Part shown: piece by piece, positions 1 through 8,127 of the stretch
How the letters are laid out: each line of letters starts with the position of its first letter
Position numbering within the stretch: position 1 is the stretch's first letter
NCBI GenBank assembly: GCA_910578755.1
Contig: CAJTSZ010000010.1
Span: 1-31,303, forward strand
Length of the DNA stretch: 31,303 bases
Reading direction: 5' to 3'
From: an uncultured Oscillospiraceae bacterium
Lineage (GTDB): Bacteria; Bacillota; Clostridia; Oscillospirales; Ruminococcaceae
Notes under the pieces: model-generated
What the model was told of the DNA's origin: nothing
The model's input: only the letters and a program-made list of their open reading frames with translations
The model's database searches: none
Made by a program: the position numbers and the translations under genes

Positions 1-570
1 TATATTGTTGGAGCTGCCGGAAAACTCATAATTCCATATTTGGTTTTCCAGGTGTTCCCGGGACAGGACAACACCCTGGTTGCGGACCAAACATTCCAGA
101 AGGGAAAATTCCTTGGGGATGAGGGTGATTTCTTTTCCGCCCCGGAAAACCGTGCGCCGTTCAATGTCCACAGTTAAGTCAGCTATTGAAAATTGGTTTT
201 TACGGTTCCCGGCGCGTTTTCGCGTCATGGCGCGAATTCGGGCCAAAAGTTCATCGAAGGCAAAGGGCTTAACCAGGTAATCGTCCGCCCCCAAGTCCAG
301 CCCTTTTACCCGGTCGGCTACAGCGTCCTTGGCAGTGAGAAACAAGACGGGGGTTTCAAAATTCCTATCCCGAAGCTGTTTGAGCAAGGAGTAGCCATCC
401 AGCTTAGGCATCATCACGTCCAGCAGGACAGCGTCATACTCCGCGCCCAGCAGGTAGGCCAAGGCCTCCTCGCCATCAAAACAGCAATCCACACTGTAGC
501 CGTCCTTTTTTAATGTTTTTTCAATTAGGCGGTTCATGTCCCGCGCGTCTTCAACCACGAGAATTCTCAA
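1..570 (-). CDS. OmpR/PhoB-family response regulator, 3' end cut by window
   Basis: DNA-binding two-component response regulator. The receiver domain (residues 1-115) has the acidic pair E7/D8, phosphoacceptor D51 in LLDVMMPKLDG, T79 and the conserved K101 in the KPF motif. A winged-helix DNA-binding domain starts near residue 128 (RRTVFRGGKEITLIPKEFSLLE is spread over 143-164) and runs off the window at residue 190; family members are usually 220-230 aa. The start is a TTG, because a GGGAGG ribosome binding site lies 8 nt upstream and no ATG fits. A plausible promoter lies at 615-642. The partner histidine kinase is probably beyond the left edge. Its target genes cannot be told from the sequence. 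Confidence 0.93.
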   Translation of the reverse strand, partial: MRILVVEDARDMNRLIEKTLKKDGYSVDCCFDGEEALAYLLGAEYDAVLLDVMMPKLDGYSLLKQLRDRNFETPVLFLTAKDAVADRVKGLDLGADDYLVKPFAFDELLARIRAMTRKRAGNRKNQFSIADLTVDIERRTVFRGGKEITLIPKEFSLLECLVRNQGVVLSREHLENQIWNYEFSGSSNNI

Positions 571-614
571 ATAAGGCACCTCCCAGCAATAGCGGCCGGA
601 TTCCCGGCAGTTCA

Positions 615-642
615 ATTATAGCCATAAACAGACAATTTGCAA
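615..642 (-). promoter_or_regulatory. Predicted sigma-A promoter of the response regulator
   Basis: On the minus strand TTGCAA (-35) and a perfect TATAAT (-10) are separated by 16 bp. Transcription would start about 40 nt upstream of the TTG start codon at 570. Confidence 0.55.
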
Positions 643-794
643 GCCCTGTTTTGATATTTGCCAAATAAGTATTTACATTTTACAGGGAATGCCCCTTTTG
701 CAGATTTAATAGTATAATAACCATTTTGCAGTTATTATATGAAATTTTAACCAGCCCTTTTTCACTTTTAAAGCTTGGGTTATATATTATATTT

Positions 795-846
795 CCATAC
801 TTGCCCATATTTCTTTCTTCGTAGAAGGAAATATGGGCAAGTATGG
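795..846. repeat. Long perfect hairpin, member of a dispersed palindromic repeat
   Basis: Positions 795-813 and 828-846 are a perfect 19-bp inverted repeat; an inner CTTC/GAAG stem (817-820, 824-827) continues it. The core CCATATTTC...GAAATATGG recurs at 19374-19406. Downstream, GCAGAGGCTTGGAAGTG (861-877) resembles modules seen at 19400-19480 and 27200-27300. The 571-934 gap holds this element, the promoter at 615-642 and the terminator at 888-923. I see no gene in it. Confidence 0.75.
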
Positions 847-887
847 GCTTGCAGTCCAGACGCAGAGGCTTGGAAGTGAAAGCCCAC

Positions 888-923
888 AAAAAGGCAGGGA
901 GGCTAACGCCTCCCTGCCTTTTT
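888..923 (-). terminator. Rho-independent terminator of the EamA gene (bidirectional)
   Basis: GGCAGGGAGGC (893-903) pairs perfectly with 908-918 across a TAAC loop. Five A on the left and five T on the right give a U-tract on either strand. It lies 12 bp beyond the EamA stop codon. Confidence 0.9.
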
Positions 924-934
924 GTTAAGTACCC

Positions 935-1795
935 CTACACCAGAAGCAGCAAGGCGCCGCCTACAATGAGCCCTAAGCCGCAAAGGGCCTTTTTCGAAAT
1001 TTTCTCCTGAAAGAACACATAGCCAAAGCCAATGCTGACTAAAATGCTTAGTTTATCAATAGGGGCTACAACACTGGCGGGGCCATCCTGGAGGGCCCTG
1101 TAGTAGCACAGCCAGGACAAACCTGTAGTAACGCCGGAAAGTACAATAAACAGCCAGTTTTTCCTGTTTAAATCCCCAATGGCCCCTTGGCTTTTGGTTA
1201 CAAACACCACTACCCAGGCCATAACCAAAACCACTATGGTGCGGATTGCTGTTCCTAAATTGGATTCCACCCCCATAATGCCGACCTTCCCCAAAATAGA
1301 GGTTAGGCTGGCGAAGATGGCGGAGAAAACAGCATAGATTAGCCACCCTTTTTCCTGGGTTTTTTTGTTCCCGCTGTTTTTTTGTTCAATCATTAAAAAG
1401 GTTCCTGTACCTATGGCTGCAACGCAAGCCATTTTTAGGGCGGAGAGCCCCTCCCCCAGCAGCAGGAAGGCCAAGAGCATGGTTAAAACAATACTGCTTT
1501 TATCAATAGGGACCACCTTGTTAATGTCGCCCAGCTGCAACGCCTTAAAATAGCACAGCCAAGAAGCCCCTGTAGAGAGGCCGGAAAGCACCAAAAACAG
1601 CATAGTTTCCCCTGGGATTTCCCAAATACCGCCCTGGGAGCCTACAATAAATACCATAAGCCAGGAGAAAACCAGCACCACTCCTGTGCGCAGGGCTGTG
1701 ACCAGGTTGGAATTAGTACCGGCCATACCGGCCTTTGCCAGCACTGCCGTAATCCCTGCAAAAAAAGCCGAGCAAAGGGCATAAACTGCCCACAT
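935..1795 (-). CDS. EamA/DMT-family transporter
   Basis: Integral membrane permease of the drug/metabolite transporter superfamily, 286 aa, about ten membrane helices. It consists of two homologous EamA halves: both start with a W-x-x-Y/A-x-x-A-F-F/A helix, and both contain a G-x-S-W-L-C-Y-(F/Y)-x-A-L-Q motif (about residues 82 and 227) followed by a V-x-P-I-D-K motif. The substrate is not predictable. The ATG at 1795 is preferred to the upstream in-frame TTG (1804) because the GTAGGAG ribosome binding site abuts the TTG but is 9 nt from the ATG. It follows the PF06541-type gene by 15 nt, probably in one transcript, and is followed by a strong terminator. Confidence 0.9.
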   Translation of the reverse strand: MWAVYALCSAFFAGITAVLAKAGMAGTNSNLVTALRTGVVLVFSWLMVFIVGSQGGIWEIPGETMLFLVLSGLSTGASWLCYFKALQLGDINKVVPIDKSSIVLTMLLAFLLLGEGLSALKMACVAAIGTGTFLMIEQKNSGNKKTQEKGWLIYAVFSAIFASLTSILGKVGIMGVESNLGTAIRTIVVLVMAWVVVFVTKSQGAIGDLNRKNWLFIVLSGVTTGLSWLCYYRALQDGPASVVAPIDKLSILVSIGFGYVFFQEKISKKALCGLGLIVGGALLLLV

Positions 1796-1810
1796 ATTTT
1801 CCAACTCCTA

Positions 1811-2506
1811 CTATTTTCCTACATAAACCATACTGGGGTAAATTTGCGCCATACGTTCATCGGTAAAGCGCTGGTCCAAAATTTCTTCCACCTTATTGTT
1901 GGGCGGCAGGCCCATTTTCCGTTGGGTGGTACGGCCCACAGCCGCCCCGGATATGAGTGTATTCGCTATCATAAACACCACCAACACCCATGTAAGGCCC
2001 ACGCCCCAGCGGTTGGGTATTTTTTCTATCCACCGTTCCATACGGGGGTAAATTTCCTTCAGCCATATTAGGGCCAGCAGCCCCCAAAAGAAGGCGTAAA
2101 GCAAATTGATGCGCCCATGAAGGTTAAAGGGCATTTTGTCATACTGCCAGGAAACGGTACCAAACATCATTTGCTGCAGCCAGCTGCACAGGTACTCGTA
2201 AGCGCTGCCCACAATGGCGCCGCCCAGGAAAATCCACAAATCCCGGTGGGTACGCAGCCAATAAAGGGCAAGGGTGATTAAAACTGCCCCAAAGCCGTAC
2301 ACCAGGTTAAAGGGGCCGTACACCAGCCCTGTTCTGTTTTGGTAGTGGTGGATATGTAAAAAGACCCATATAGTTTCCACAACTACCCCTAGAAAGCAGC
2401 CGAGAAAAAACACCCAAAACAGCTTGTAAAAGTTAAGCCCCTTGGCAAAGGACGGCTTTTTTGCGCCGGGCAGCACTGCCATGTCGATTGTTTTCTTTTT
2501 CCGCAT
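1811..2506 (-). CDS. Putative ABC-transporter type IV membrane protein (PF06541-like)
   Basis: Polytopic membrane protein of 231 aa with roughly six hydrophobic segments. The first reads FYKLFWVFFLGCFLGVVVETIW, listed here as helix 28-49, followed by an N-R-x-G-L-V-Y-G-P-F-N-x-x-Y-G-x-G signature around residues 57-73 and a G-x-x-x-G-S-x-Y-E-Y segment near 97. These are typical of the family annotated as putative ABC transporter type IV, common in Clostridia. No ATPase is adjacent, so transport is unproven. The start ATG has a GGAAGG site 8-10 nt upstream. It leads the EamA gene. The 210-bp gap upstream of it (2507-2716) holds nothing recognisable. Confidence 0.82.
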   Translation of the reverse strand: MRKKKTIDMAVLPGAKKPSFAKGLNFYKLFWVFFLGCFLGVVVETIWVFLHIHHYQNRTGLVYGPFNLVYGFGAVLITLALYWLRTHRDLWIFLGGAIVGSAYEYLCSWLQQMMFGTVSWQYDKMPFNLHGRINLLYAFFWGLLALIWLKEIYPRMERWIEKIPNRWGVGLTWVLVVFMIANTLISGAAVGRTTQRKMGLPPNNKVEEILDQRFTDERMAQIYPSMVYVGK

Positions 2507-2716
2507 AAAGTATTCTTCCTTCCCTATTTCCCCTATTTTCCCGCCTTTTACTAATAAAGGGCACTACGGTTCCGCCCTGTTTGGTATTTTAATTTGATGT
2601 TTTGGTGCAGTTAAGCGAAGGCCCCACTTTCACTTGTGCTTTGGAGGCTGATGAAAGCCCAACGATTGCTGCCCAACGGCCCAAATTTAAAGGTGTGGCT
2701 TTGTTAAGCGATGGGT

Positions 2717-4252
2717 TTACATCAGCGGTGCAAAGGCCCGCAATATAGCCTTGCCCAACCGGCGCAGCAGGCTGATTCTGCCAGGCTTTTTCAGTTCTAT
2801 TTTTTCGCACTTTGCTAAAGTAGTTAAAAAGTCCTTTTTAATATCCTTCAGGCTTTCTGTCCCGTACATCCATACGCCGCATTCAAAGTGGAGGTACAGG
2901 CTGCGGTAATCCAGGTTAATGGTACCCACTACGCCGTACATATCGTCGGCAACAAAGGTTTTGGCATGGTTAAAGCCGGGGGTATATTCGTAAATTTGCA
3001 CCCCGTTTTTCAGCAGCACATCGTAGTAGGCCCTGGTGGAGGCGTGAACCAGCTTTTTATCTGCCACATGGGGCGTCATAATGCGCACATCCACCCCCTG
3101 CTTGGCCGTATTGCACAAGGCGGTTACCATTTCGTTATCCACAATTAAGTAAGGGGTGTTGATGTACACATACTGTTTGGCCCTGTTTATAATGTTCATG
3201 TACACGGTTTCCCCCACTGCTTCCCCGTCCAAAGGGCTATCGTTAAAGGGCTGCACATAGCCGCTGCCCTTGTAAACCTTTTTTTGGTAGATTTGCGGCC
3301 GGTATTGCTGGTAATCTTCCTCTTCACTGCTTAAACAATCCCACATGGAAAGGAACATGGTGGTCATGTTCCACACGGCCTCGCCTTTGAGCAAAATGGC
3401 CGCGTCCCGCCAGTGGCCGTGTTTTTCTTTGACGTTAATGTATTCATCGGCCAGGTTGACCCCGCCGGTAATGCCCACGTACCCATCCACCACGCATATT
3501 TTTCTATGGTCCCGGTTATTCATTTGGGTGTACAGCACCGGGATGAAGGGGTTAAAGACCTTGCACTTAATACCTGACTGCTGCAATTTTTTGTGGTAGC
3601 CGTAGGGCAGGGTCATCAGGCAGCCCATATCGTCATAAATTAGGCGGACGTCCACCCCATCCTTTACTTTTTGCACCAGCACATCTAAAATGCTGTTCCA
3701 CATTTGGCCCTCTTCAATAATAAAATATTCCAGGAAAATGTAGTGCTCCGCTTTTTTTAATTCCTCCAGCATTACTTCCAGCTTGCGCTCCCCGGTGGGC
3801 AGAAATTCGGTATAGGTGTTTTTATGGGGCGGGCACAGGGTATAATTGGAAATATACCGGGACTGGTTGCCCGCCTCCAAATTTTCCTGCGTCAATTCTT
3901 TTAATATAGTTTCCTTAACCGGATACTGGGCCTGCATTTTTTGGCCAATTTCGGTCATCCGCTTAATTTGCTTGCTGCTGAGTTTATTGCGGCCGAACAT
4001 CAGGTAAAACAGGCCGCCAAAAATGGGGAACACCAAAATAGGGATGAGCCACGCAATTTTGTACCCTGGGTTGCTGCTGCCATTTAAAATATACGCCACA
4101 GCGGAAACGCTGAGCAAAATGCAAAAGATGTAAAACCACACAAAGTAGGCTTGGAACCGCGCTATCATTACCACTAAAATTAAAATTTGCGCCAAAAGGG
4201 AAAGCCCTACAAAAACTGCCCGATGGAATAAAAACTTTGCTACTTTTTTCAT
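2717..4252 (-). CDS. cls: Cardiolipin synthase
   Basis: Membrane phospholipase-D-superfamily enzyme that condenses two phosphatidylglycerol molecules into cardiolipin. The 511-aa length fits the bacterial Cls family. The N-terminus has hydrophobic helices at about 10-30, 34-56 and 66-86 (PLD-nuclease N-terminal domain). Two HKD catalytic motifs are intact: H249-x-K251-x4-D256, followed by the GGVN turn, and H429-x-K431-x4-D436, followed by GTINLD. The start ATG is preceded by AAGGAAG at 6 nt. It is co-oriented with the AI-2E-type permease upstream (158-bp gap) and may share its transcript. Confidence 0.95.
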   Translation of the reverse strand: MKKVAKFLFHRAVFVGLSLLAQILILVVMIARFQAYFVWFYIFCILLSVSAVAYILNGSSNPGYKIAWLIPILVFPIFGGLFYLMFGRNKLSSKQIKRMTEIGQKMQAQYPVKETILKELTQENLEAGNQSRYISNYTLCPPHKNTYTEFLPTGERKLEVMLEELKKAEHYIFLEYFIIEEGQMWNSILDVLVQKVKDGVDVRLIYDDMGCLMTLPYGYHKKLQQSGIKCKVFNPFIPVLYTQMNNRDHRKICVVDGYVGITGGVNLADEYINVKEKHGHWRDAAILLKGEAVWNMTTMFLSMWDCLSSEEEDYQQYRPQIYQKKVYKGSGYVQPFNDSPLDGEAVGETVYMNIINRAKQYVYINTPYLIVDNEMVTALCNTAKQGVDVRIMTPHVADKKLVHASTRAYYDVLLKNGVQIYEYTPGFNHAKTFVADDMYGVVGTINLDYRSLYLHFECGVWMYGTESLKDIKKDFLTTLAKCEKIELKKPGRISLLRRLGKAILRAFAPLM

Positions 4253-4411
4253 GCCCCACTTCCTTTCTTTTCCCTTTCCCCATTACAGGGGAAATATATT
4301 CCCGCTATTTCCCAAAGAAAAACATTCCCTTAACAAACGAAGCATTTTGCAGGCAGGTTTTTGATATTTTAAAAGGATTGCTGCCCTTTGTTTACTGGAG
4401 GGCACTCTGCC

Positions 4412-5566
4412 TTATTTTAGTTTATGCTGGGCAATTTTCCGCTGCTTTAGCCGCCGGTATACCTGCTTGCGCAGCAACGCATATAAAACAGAGCACAAAG
4501 GGATAAACAGCAGTATTCCGGTAATACCCATCATATTTCCCCCAAGGGTTACCGCCACCAGCACCCAAATAGAGGGCAGGCCCACGGAGTTCCCCACCAC
4601 CTTGGGGTAAATTAAGTTGCCTTCCACCTGCTGAAGCACCAAAAACAGCACAATAAACCAAAGGGCCTGCAGGGGGTTGCTCATTAAAATAACCACAACG
4701 CCTACAGCGCACCCAATAAAGGCGCCTACAATGGGGATGAGGGCCATTACCGCAATAACCACGCTGATCATCATAGCATAGGGGAAGCGGAGTATGGTCA
4801 TGGTAACAAAAAACAGCAGCCCTAAAATAACAGCCTCCATACACTGGCCAGATAGAAAGTTGGAAAAGGTGCGGTTGGAAAGCTGCCCAATTTCCAAAAT
4901 GCTATCCACTGCTTTTTCCGGCACAAAGGCATACAGGCACTTTTTGAACTGAACACCCAGTTTTTCCTTTTGCAGCAGCAGGTAAATAGCAAAAACCAGC
5001 CCCAAGGCAAAGCTTACTACCCCGTTAAAAATAGAGGCTGCTATGTTTACAGTGGAGCCCAACAGATTGGTAACCCCATTCCTGAAAAAGTTTAGGGCCG
5101 TTTTGCTGATGGTGTCCCAGCTGATTTCCAGTTGGCTCCAGACTTGCTCAATGGCTGGCCCGTATGTTTCCAGCTGGGCAATGCCTTTTTCCACCTTGGC
5201 AATAAAACCGGGAATGTTGGCCTGCAAGGTTTGAAAGCTGCGGCCAAATTCCGGCACAATTAAAAATACAACCACGTTTAAAACGCCGGCAATGGCTACA
5301 ATAGTGAGCACCAGGCTAACCACCCGGTGCCAGCTTTTGGCCCCGGTTTTCTTTTTCTGCTTGCCAAACAAGGCGTTTTCTATGGCGCGCATGGGCACAT
5401 TCAGTATAAAGGCGATGGCCCCGCCGACGATAAAGGGCATTACCAGCCCCATGCCAAAGGCCACGGCTTTGTGCAGCCCTTCCAGGTTTTGCAGGCCCCA
5501 ATATAATAAAACGCCAAAGGCCACAATTCCTATAATTTTTTTCATATTTTGCCGGTTTAAATCCAT
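4412..5566 (-). CDS. AI-2E family transporter (PF01594)
   Basis: Polytopic membrane protein of 384 aa with the arrangement of the AI-2E/UPF0118 family: two N-terminal helices (about 10-60), a helix near 75-100, a long extracytoplasmic amphipathic region (100-150), and a C-terminal helical block. The family signatures V-E-G-N-x-I-x-P-K-V-V-G-x-S-V-G-L (about 312-328) and a final helix ending in RKQVYRRLKQ are visible. Members export diverse small molecules or act as Na+/H+ antiporters; the substrate here is open. The start ATG has AAAGGAG 6-7 nt upstream. The best promoter lies nearly 300 bp upstream (5859-5887), beyond a repeat-rich leader. Confidence 0.9.
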   Translation of the reverse strand: MDLNRQNMKKIIGIVAFGVLLYWGLQNLEGLHKAVAFGMGLVMPFIVGGAIAFILNVPMRAIENALFGKQKKKTGAKSWHRVVSLVLTIVAIAGVLNVVVFLIVPEFGRSFQTLQANIPGFIAKVEKGIAQLETYGPAIEQVWSQLEISWDTISKTALNFFRNGVTNLLGSTVNIAASIFNGVVSFALGLVFAIYLLLQKEKLGVQFKKCLYAFVPEKAVDSILEIGQLSNRTFSNFLSGQCMEAVILGLLFFVTMTILRFPYAMMISVVIAVMALIPIVGAFIGCAVGVVVILMSNPLQALWFIVLFLVLQQVEGNLIYPKVVGNSVGLPSIWVLVAVTLGGNMMGITGILLFIPLCSVLYALLRKQVYRRLKQRKIAQHKLK

Positions 5567-5579
5567 AATACTTCTCCTT

Positions 5580-5850
5580 TTCCCCTATGGTGGTTTTTTC
5601 TTTGGAAGCCTTTGCTATTGGGACTTTCAGCAAACTTTTGGGGGTTCCACCCCCAGCCTGGCCGGGGGCAGCAACTTGGAAGCGGCCATACGCTTCCACA
5701 AAAGAAACACAAGTTGGGCGTAGCCCCATTTGCTATGTTACAGCAAAGGAAAACCTTTGCTGTAACATTTGGGGGCGCGGGGGTAATAGCGCCCCGTTAA
5801 AAATATAAGAAAAAGTTTCCGTAAGTTTGCTTGCAAGCTGGTTGCCTTAT
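5580..5850. repeat. Mosaic palindromic intergenic repeat, copy 1
   Basis: Non-coding, hairpin-rich segment. Modules: a TGGGGG-TTCCA-CCCCCA hairpin (5639-5655); a perfect TGGAAGCG/CGCTTCCA hairpin (5677-5698); a 19-bp block at 5700-5718 found inverted at 18879-18897; a perfect 14-bp hairpin at 5736-5767; and a block of about 76 bp (5771-5846) whose reverse complement matches 18927-19012. With the hairpin at 5934-5994 it accounts for most of the 518-bp gap between the AI-2E gene and the FtsX-type permease. Confidence 0.75.
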
Positions 5851-5858
5851 AAAAAGTT

Positions 5859-5887
5859 ATTATACTACATAGTTTCCAATATTCCAA
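5859..5887 (-). promoter_or_regulatory. Predicted sigma-A promoter for the AI-2E transporter gene
   Basis: On the minus strand TTGGAA (-35), 17 bp, perfect TATAAT (-10). Transcription would begin near 5852, giving a leader of about 285 nt made largely of repeat modules before the start codon at 5566. Confidence 0.5.
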
Positions 5888-5933
5888 CACTTCTTATACT
5901 GTATTCCAAAATTCTTCCACAAAAGCCTGCCCC

Positions 5934-5994
5934 GCCCCAATCCTGGGCGGAGCAGTTTTCCCCAAGGGGAAAATCCCCCGCCCAGGATTGGGGC
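5934..5994. repeat. Large nested palindrome
   Basis: A 17-bp perfect GC-rich inverted repeat (5934-5950 with 5978-5994) encloses a second perfect hairpin, TTTTCCCC-AA-GGGGAAAA (5956-5973). It lies between the terminator at 6008-6045 and the promoter at 5859-5887. It may be a transcription barrier or a mobile palindromic element. Confidence 0.7.
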
Positions 5995-6007
5995 AGGGGA
6001 TAACAGG

Positions 6008-6045
6008 AAAAAGGCTTCTGCCAAAGGGAAGCAGAAGCCTTTTTT
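6008..6045 (-). terminator. Rho-independent terminator of the MacAB-like operon
   Basis: A 14-bp perfect inverted repeat (6008-6021 with 6031-6044), GC-rich at the loop side and ending in A5/T6, gives a U-tract on both strands. It lies 40 bp beyond the permease stop codon. Confidence 0.88.
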
Positions 6046-6084
6046 GGGTGCCGCGGAGAGAGGCCCGCCGCAAAAGCCCATTGA

Positions 6085-7356
6085 TTATTCGTAGCGCAGG
6101 GCTTCGATGGGGTCCATTTTTGCTGCCTTGTTGGCTGGGTAGTACCCAAAAAATACGCCGATGAGCATGGAAAAGCCCACTGCTATGGCAATGGCGCTTA
6201 TAGAAGCTTGGGCTGGGAAGCCCAGCAGGGTAGCCCCAAAGTAACCCAAAAGCAAGCCCAAAAGAATACCGATAATACCGCCGATGAGGCAAATAATTAC
6301 CGACTCCACGATGAACTGCATACGGATAGAGCTGTTGGTTGCACCCAGCGCCTTGCGGGTACCAATTTCCCTGGTGCGCTCTGTAATGGAAACCAGCATG
6401 ATATTCATTACCCCAATACCGCCTACCAGCAGGGAAATGGCAGCAATAACCGCAATGGCTATTTGCACGGTACCCATCATGGAGGTGTATTGGTCAATAA
6501 TAGAATCCAAGCTGATAGCCTGCACCATAAAATTGGGGTTGCGGGCGTAGTAATTATTGTTTACATAGTCCTGCATTTGGGAGGCCAGGCTCCGGGAATC
6601 GCTGCCCTGGGCGGTAAGTACTGTAATGTAGTAGAACCCCTGGTCCATATTGCCCAGTTTTTGGGCGGTGGTTACGGGAATATACAAATCGGTTTGTATA
6701 TCCTTTTCGGAGGCCGTCGCCCCCATCATCATCATAGCCATCATGGCGTTTTGCTCATACTTGTAAACCCCTACCACGGTGTAGGTGGTAATATCCTTGG
6801 CGGTGTACACTTTAATTTCCTTGCCCAAAGGGTCCTGCCCCTGGAACATGTTGTTTACCAGCTTATCGGAAACCACGGCCACATTTTTCATGCCCTGGGT
6901 ATCCTTTTCGTTAATAAAGCGGCCGGAAATCATTTTTAGGTGGTTGGCCACTTGGTAGCCGTCGTTGACACCGCTGATGTTTACATTGGCGTACAGCCTG
7001 CCGTCCTTGGCCTTGCCTGTTCCCAGGCTTTCCTGAAGGCTGATGGTTTGGATATCCCCATTAAAGTGCTCTGTAAGGCCGTCCATCATCTCCTGGGAGA
7101 TTAGGTCCTGTTCCTCCAGGGCTACGGTGTAATCCATACCATATTCGCTGGGGCGCTGCTGCAAGGCAATTTGGACGTTATTGGCCCCCATTTCCTGGAG
7201 GGAGGAGGTCATGGAATTGGTGAGGGAATCGCCCACCATAACAATGCCAATAACCGAGCCAATGCCGATAATAATGCCCAGCATGGTGAGCAGCGCCCGC
7301 ATTTTGTTGGATTTTAACCCGGTGAGGGCCAAACGGATATTTTCTATAAAGCCCAT
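6085..7356 (-). CDS. MacB/FtsX-type ABC transporter permease
   Basis: Permease subunit of a type VII (MacB-like) ABC exporter, 423 aa. One N-terminal helix (about 18-42, G-I-I-I-G-I-G-S-V) precedes a large extracytoplasmic MacB_PCD domain (about 45-285); three C-terminal helices carry the classic V-G-G-I-G-V-M-N-I-M-L-V-S-V/I-x-E-R-T-R-E-I-G-x-R-K-A-x-G-A motif, interrupted here for length. The C-terminus D-P-I-E-A-L-R-Y-E is diagnostic. The start ATG overlaps the ATPase stop in TAATG, so translation is coupled. A cluster of six methionines in seven residues (205-211) in the external domain is odd. Such systems usually export peptides, lipoproteins or antibiotics; the cargo is unknown here. 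Confidence 0.95.
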   Translation of the reverse strand: MGFIENIRLALTGLKSNKMRALLTMLGIIIGIGSVIGIVMVGDSLTNSMTSSLQEMGANNVQIALQQRPSEYGMDYTVALEEQDLISQEMMDGLTEHFNGDIQTISLQESLGTGKAKDGRLYANVNISGVNDGYQVANHLKMISGRFINEKDTQGMKNVAVVSDKLVNNMFQGQDPLGKEIKVYTAKDITTYTVVGVYKYEQNAMMAMMMMGATASEKDIQTDLYIPVTTAQKLGNMDQGFYYITVLTAQGSDSRSLASQMQDYVNNNYYARNPNFMVQAISLDSIIDQYTSMMGTVQIAIAVIAAISLLVGGIGVMNIMLVSITERTREIGTRKALGATNSSIRMQFIVESVIICLIGGIIGILLGLLLGYFGATLLGFPAQASISAIAIAVGFSMLIGVFFGYYPANKAAKMDPIEALRYE

Positions 7357-8126
7357 TAGCCCACCTTCTTTTCTGCGGTTTCCACCGCTTGTTTTCCCTT
7401 TTGGTTTGTTTGCGGCGCTTCTTTTTGTTCTTCTTTGTTTTCTTCCTTAATGATGCGCCCGTCGCTTATGGTGACAATGCGCTGGGTTTCGCTGGCCAGT
7501 TCCGGGCTGTGGGTAATGAGCACAATGGTTTTTCCCTGCTCCCGGTGGAGGGTATGGAACAAATCCATTACCAGGCGGCCGGTGGCGCTGTCCAGGGCGC
7601 CGGTGGGCTCGTCGGCCAAAATAATGGAGGGGTTATTGGCCATGGCGCGGGCAATGGCTACCCTTTGCTTTTGGCCGCCGGAAAGCTCGTTGGGCTGGTG
7701 GTGCATTCTTTCCTCCATACCCACCATTTTCAGCAGCTCCTTGGCCCGGCGGGTGCGTTCCCCCCGGGGCACGCCGGCGTACAGCATGGGCAGCTCCACG
7801 TTTTTTAAGGCCGAGGTTCGCGGGATAAGGTTAAAGGTTTGGAATACAAAGCCAATTTTCTCGTTGCGTATTTTGGAAAGCTCCCCGTCCTTGGCCTGGG
7901 AAATATTCAGCCCTTCCAACAGGTATTCCCCGGAGGTGGGCTTATCCAAAGCGCCGATAATGTTCATCAGGGTGGATTTACCGGAGCCGGACTGGCCCAC
8001 AATGGCCACAAACTCCCCTTCCTTTACAGTAAGGCTGATTTCGTTTAAAATTTGCAGCTCGTTGGGCTGGCCAATGTAAAACTTTTTTACAATGTTATGC
8101 ATTTCAATTACAGTTTTTGTGCCCAT
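7356..8126 (-). CDS. MacB/LolD-type ABC transporter ATP-binding protein
   Basis: ATPase subunit partnering the adjacent permease, 256 aa. Walker A GQSGSGKST at 44-52, Q-loop Q96, signature LSGGQKQRVAIARA from 148, Walker B ending D172-E173, D-loop ALD, and switch histidine H206 are all intact. A charged 35-residue C-terminal tail (E/K/Q-rich) extends beyond the usual fold. ATG 8126 is chosen: it follows the fusion-protein stop (8128-8130) by one nucleotide, allowing coupled re-initiation. An in-frame GTG at 8144 has no ribosome binding site and would overlap that gene. Its stop shares a base with the permease start. Confidence 0.95.
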   Translation of the reverse strand: MGTKTVIEMHNIVKKFYIGQPNELQILNEISLTVKEGEFVAIVGQSGSGKSTLMNIIGALDKPTSGEYLLEGLNISQAKDGELSKIRNEKIGFVFQTFNLIPRTSALKNVELPMLYAGVPRGERTRRAKELLKMVGMEERMHHQPNELSGGQKQRVAIARAMANNPSIILADEPTGALDSATGRLVMDLFHTLHREQGKTIVLITHSPELASETQRIVTISDGRIIKEENKEEQKEAPQTNQKGKQAVETAEKKVG

Positions 8127-8127
8127 A

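Noticed and set aside
2589..2810. 73-codon minus-strand frame in the gap after cls
   Set aside because: Overlaps the cls C-terminus, lacks a ribosome binding site and shows no domain.
6208..6939. 243-codon plus-strand frame
   Set aside because: Antisense shadow of the permease gene, rich in His and Gly as expected from its complement.
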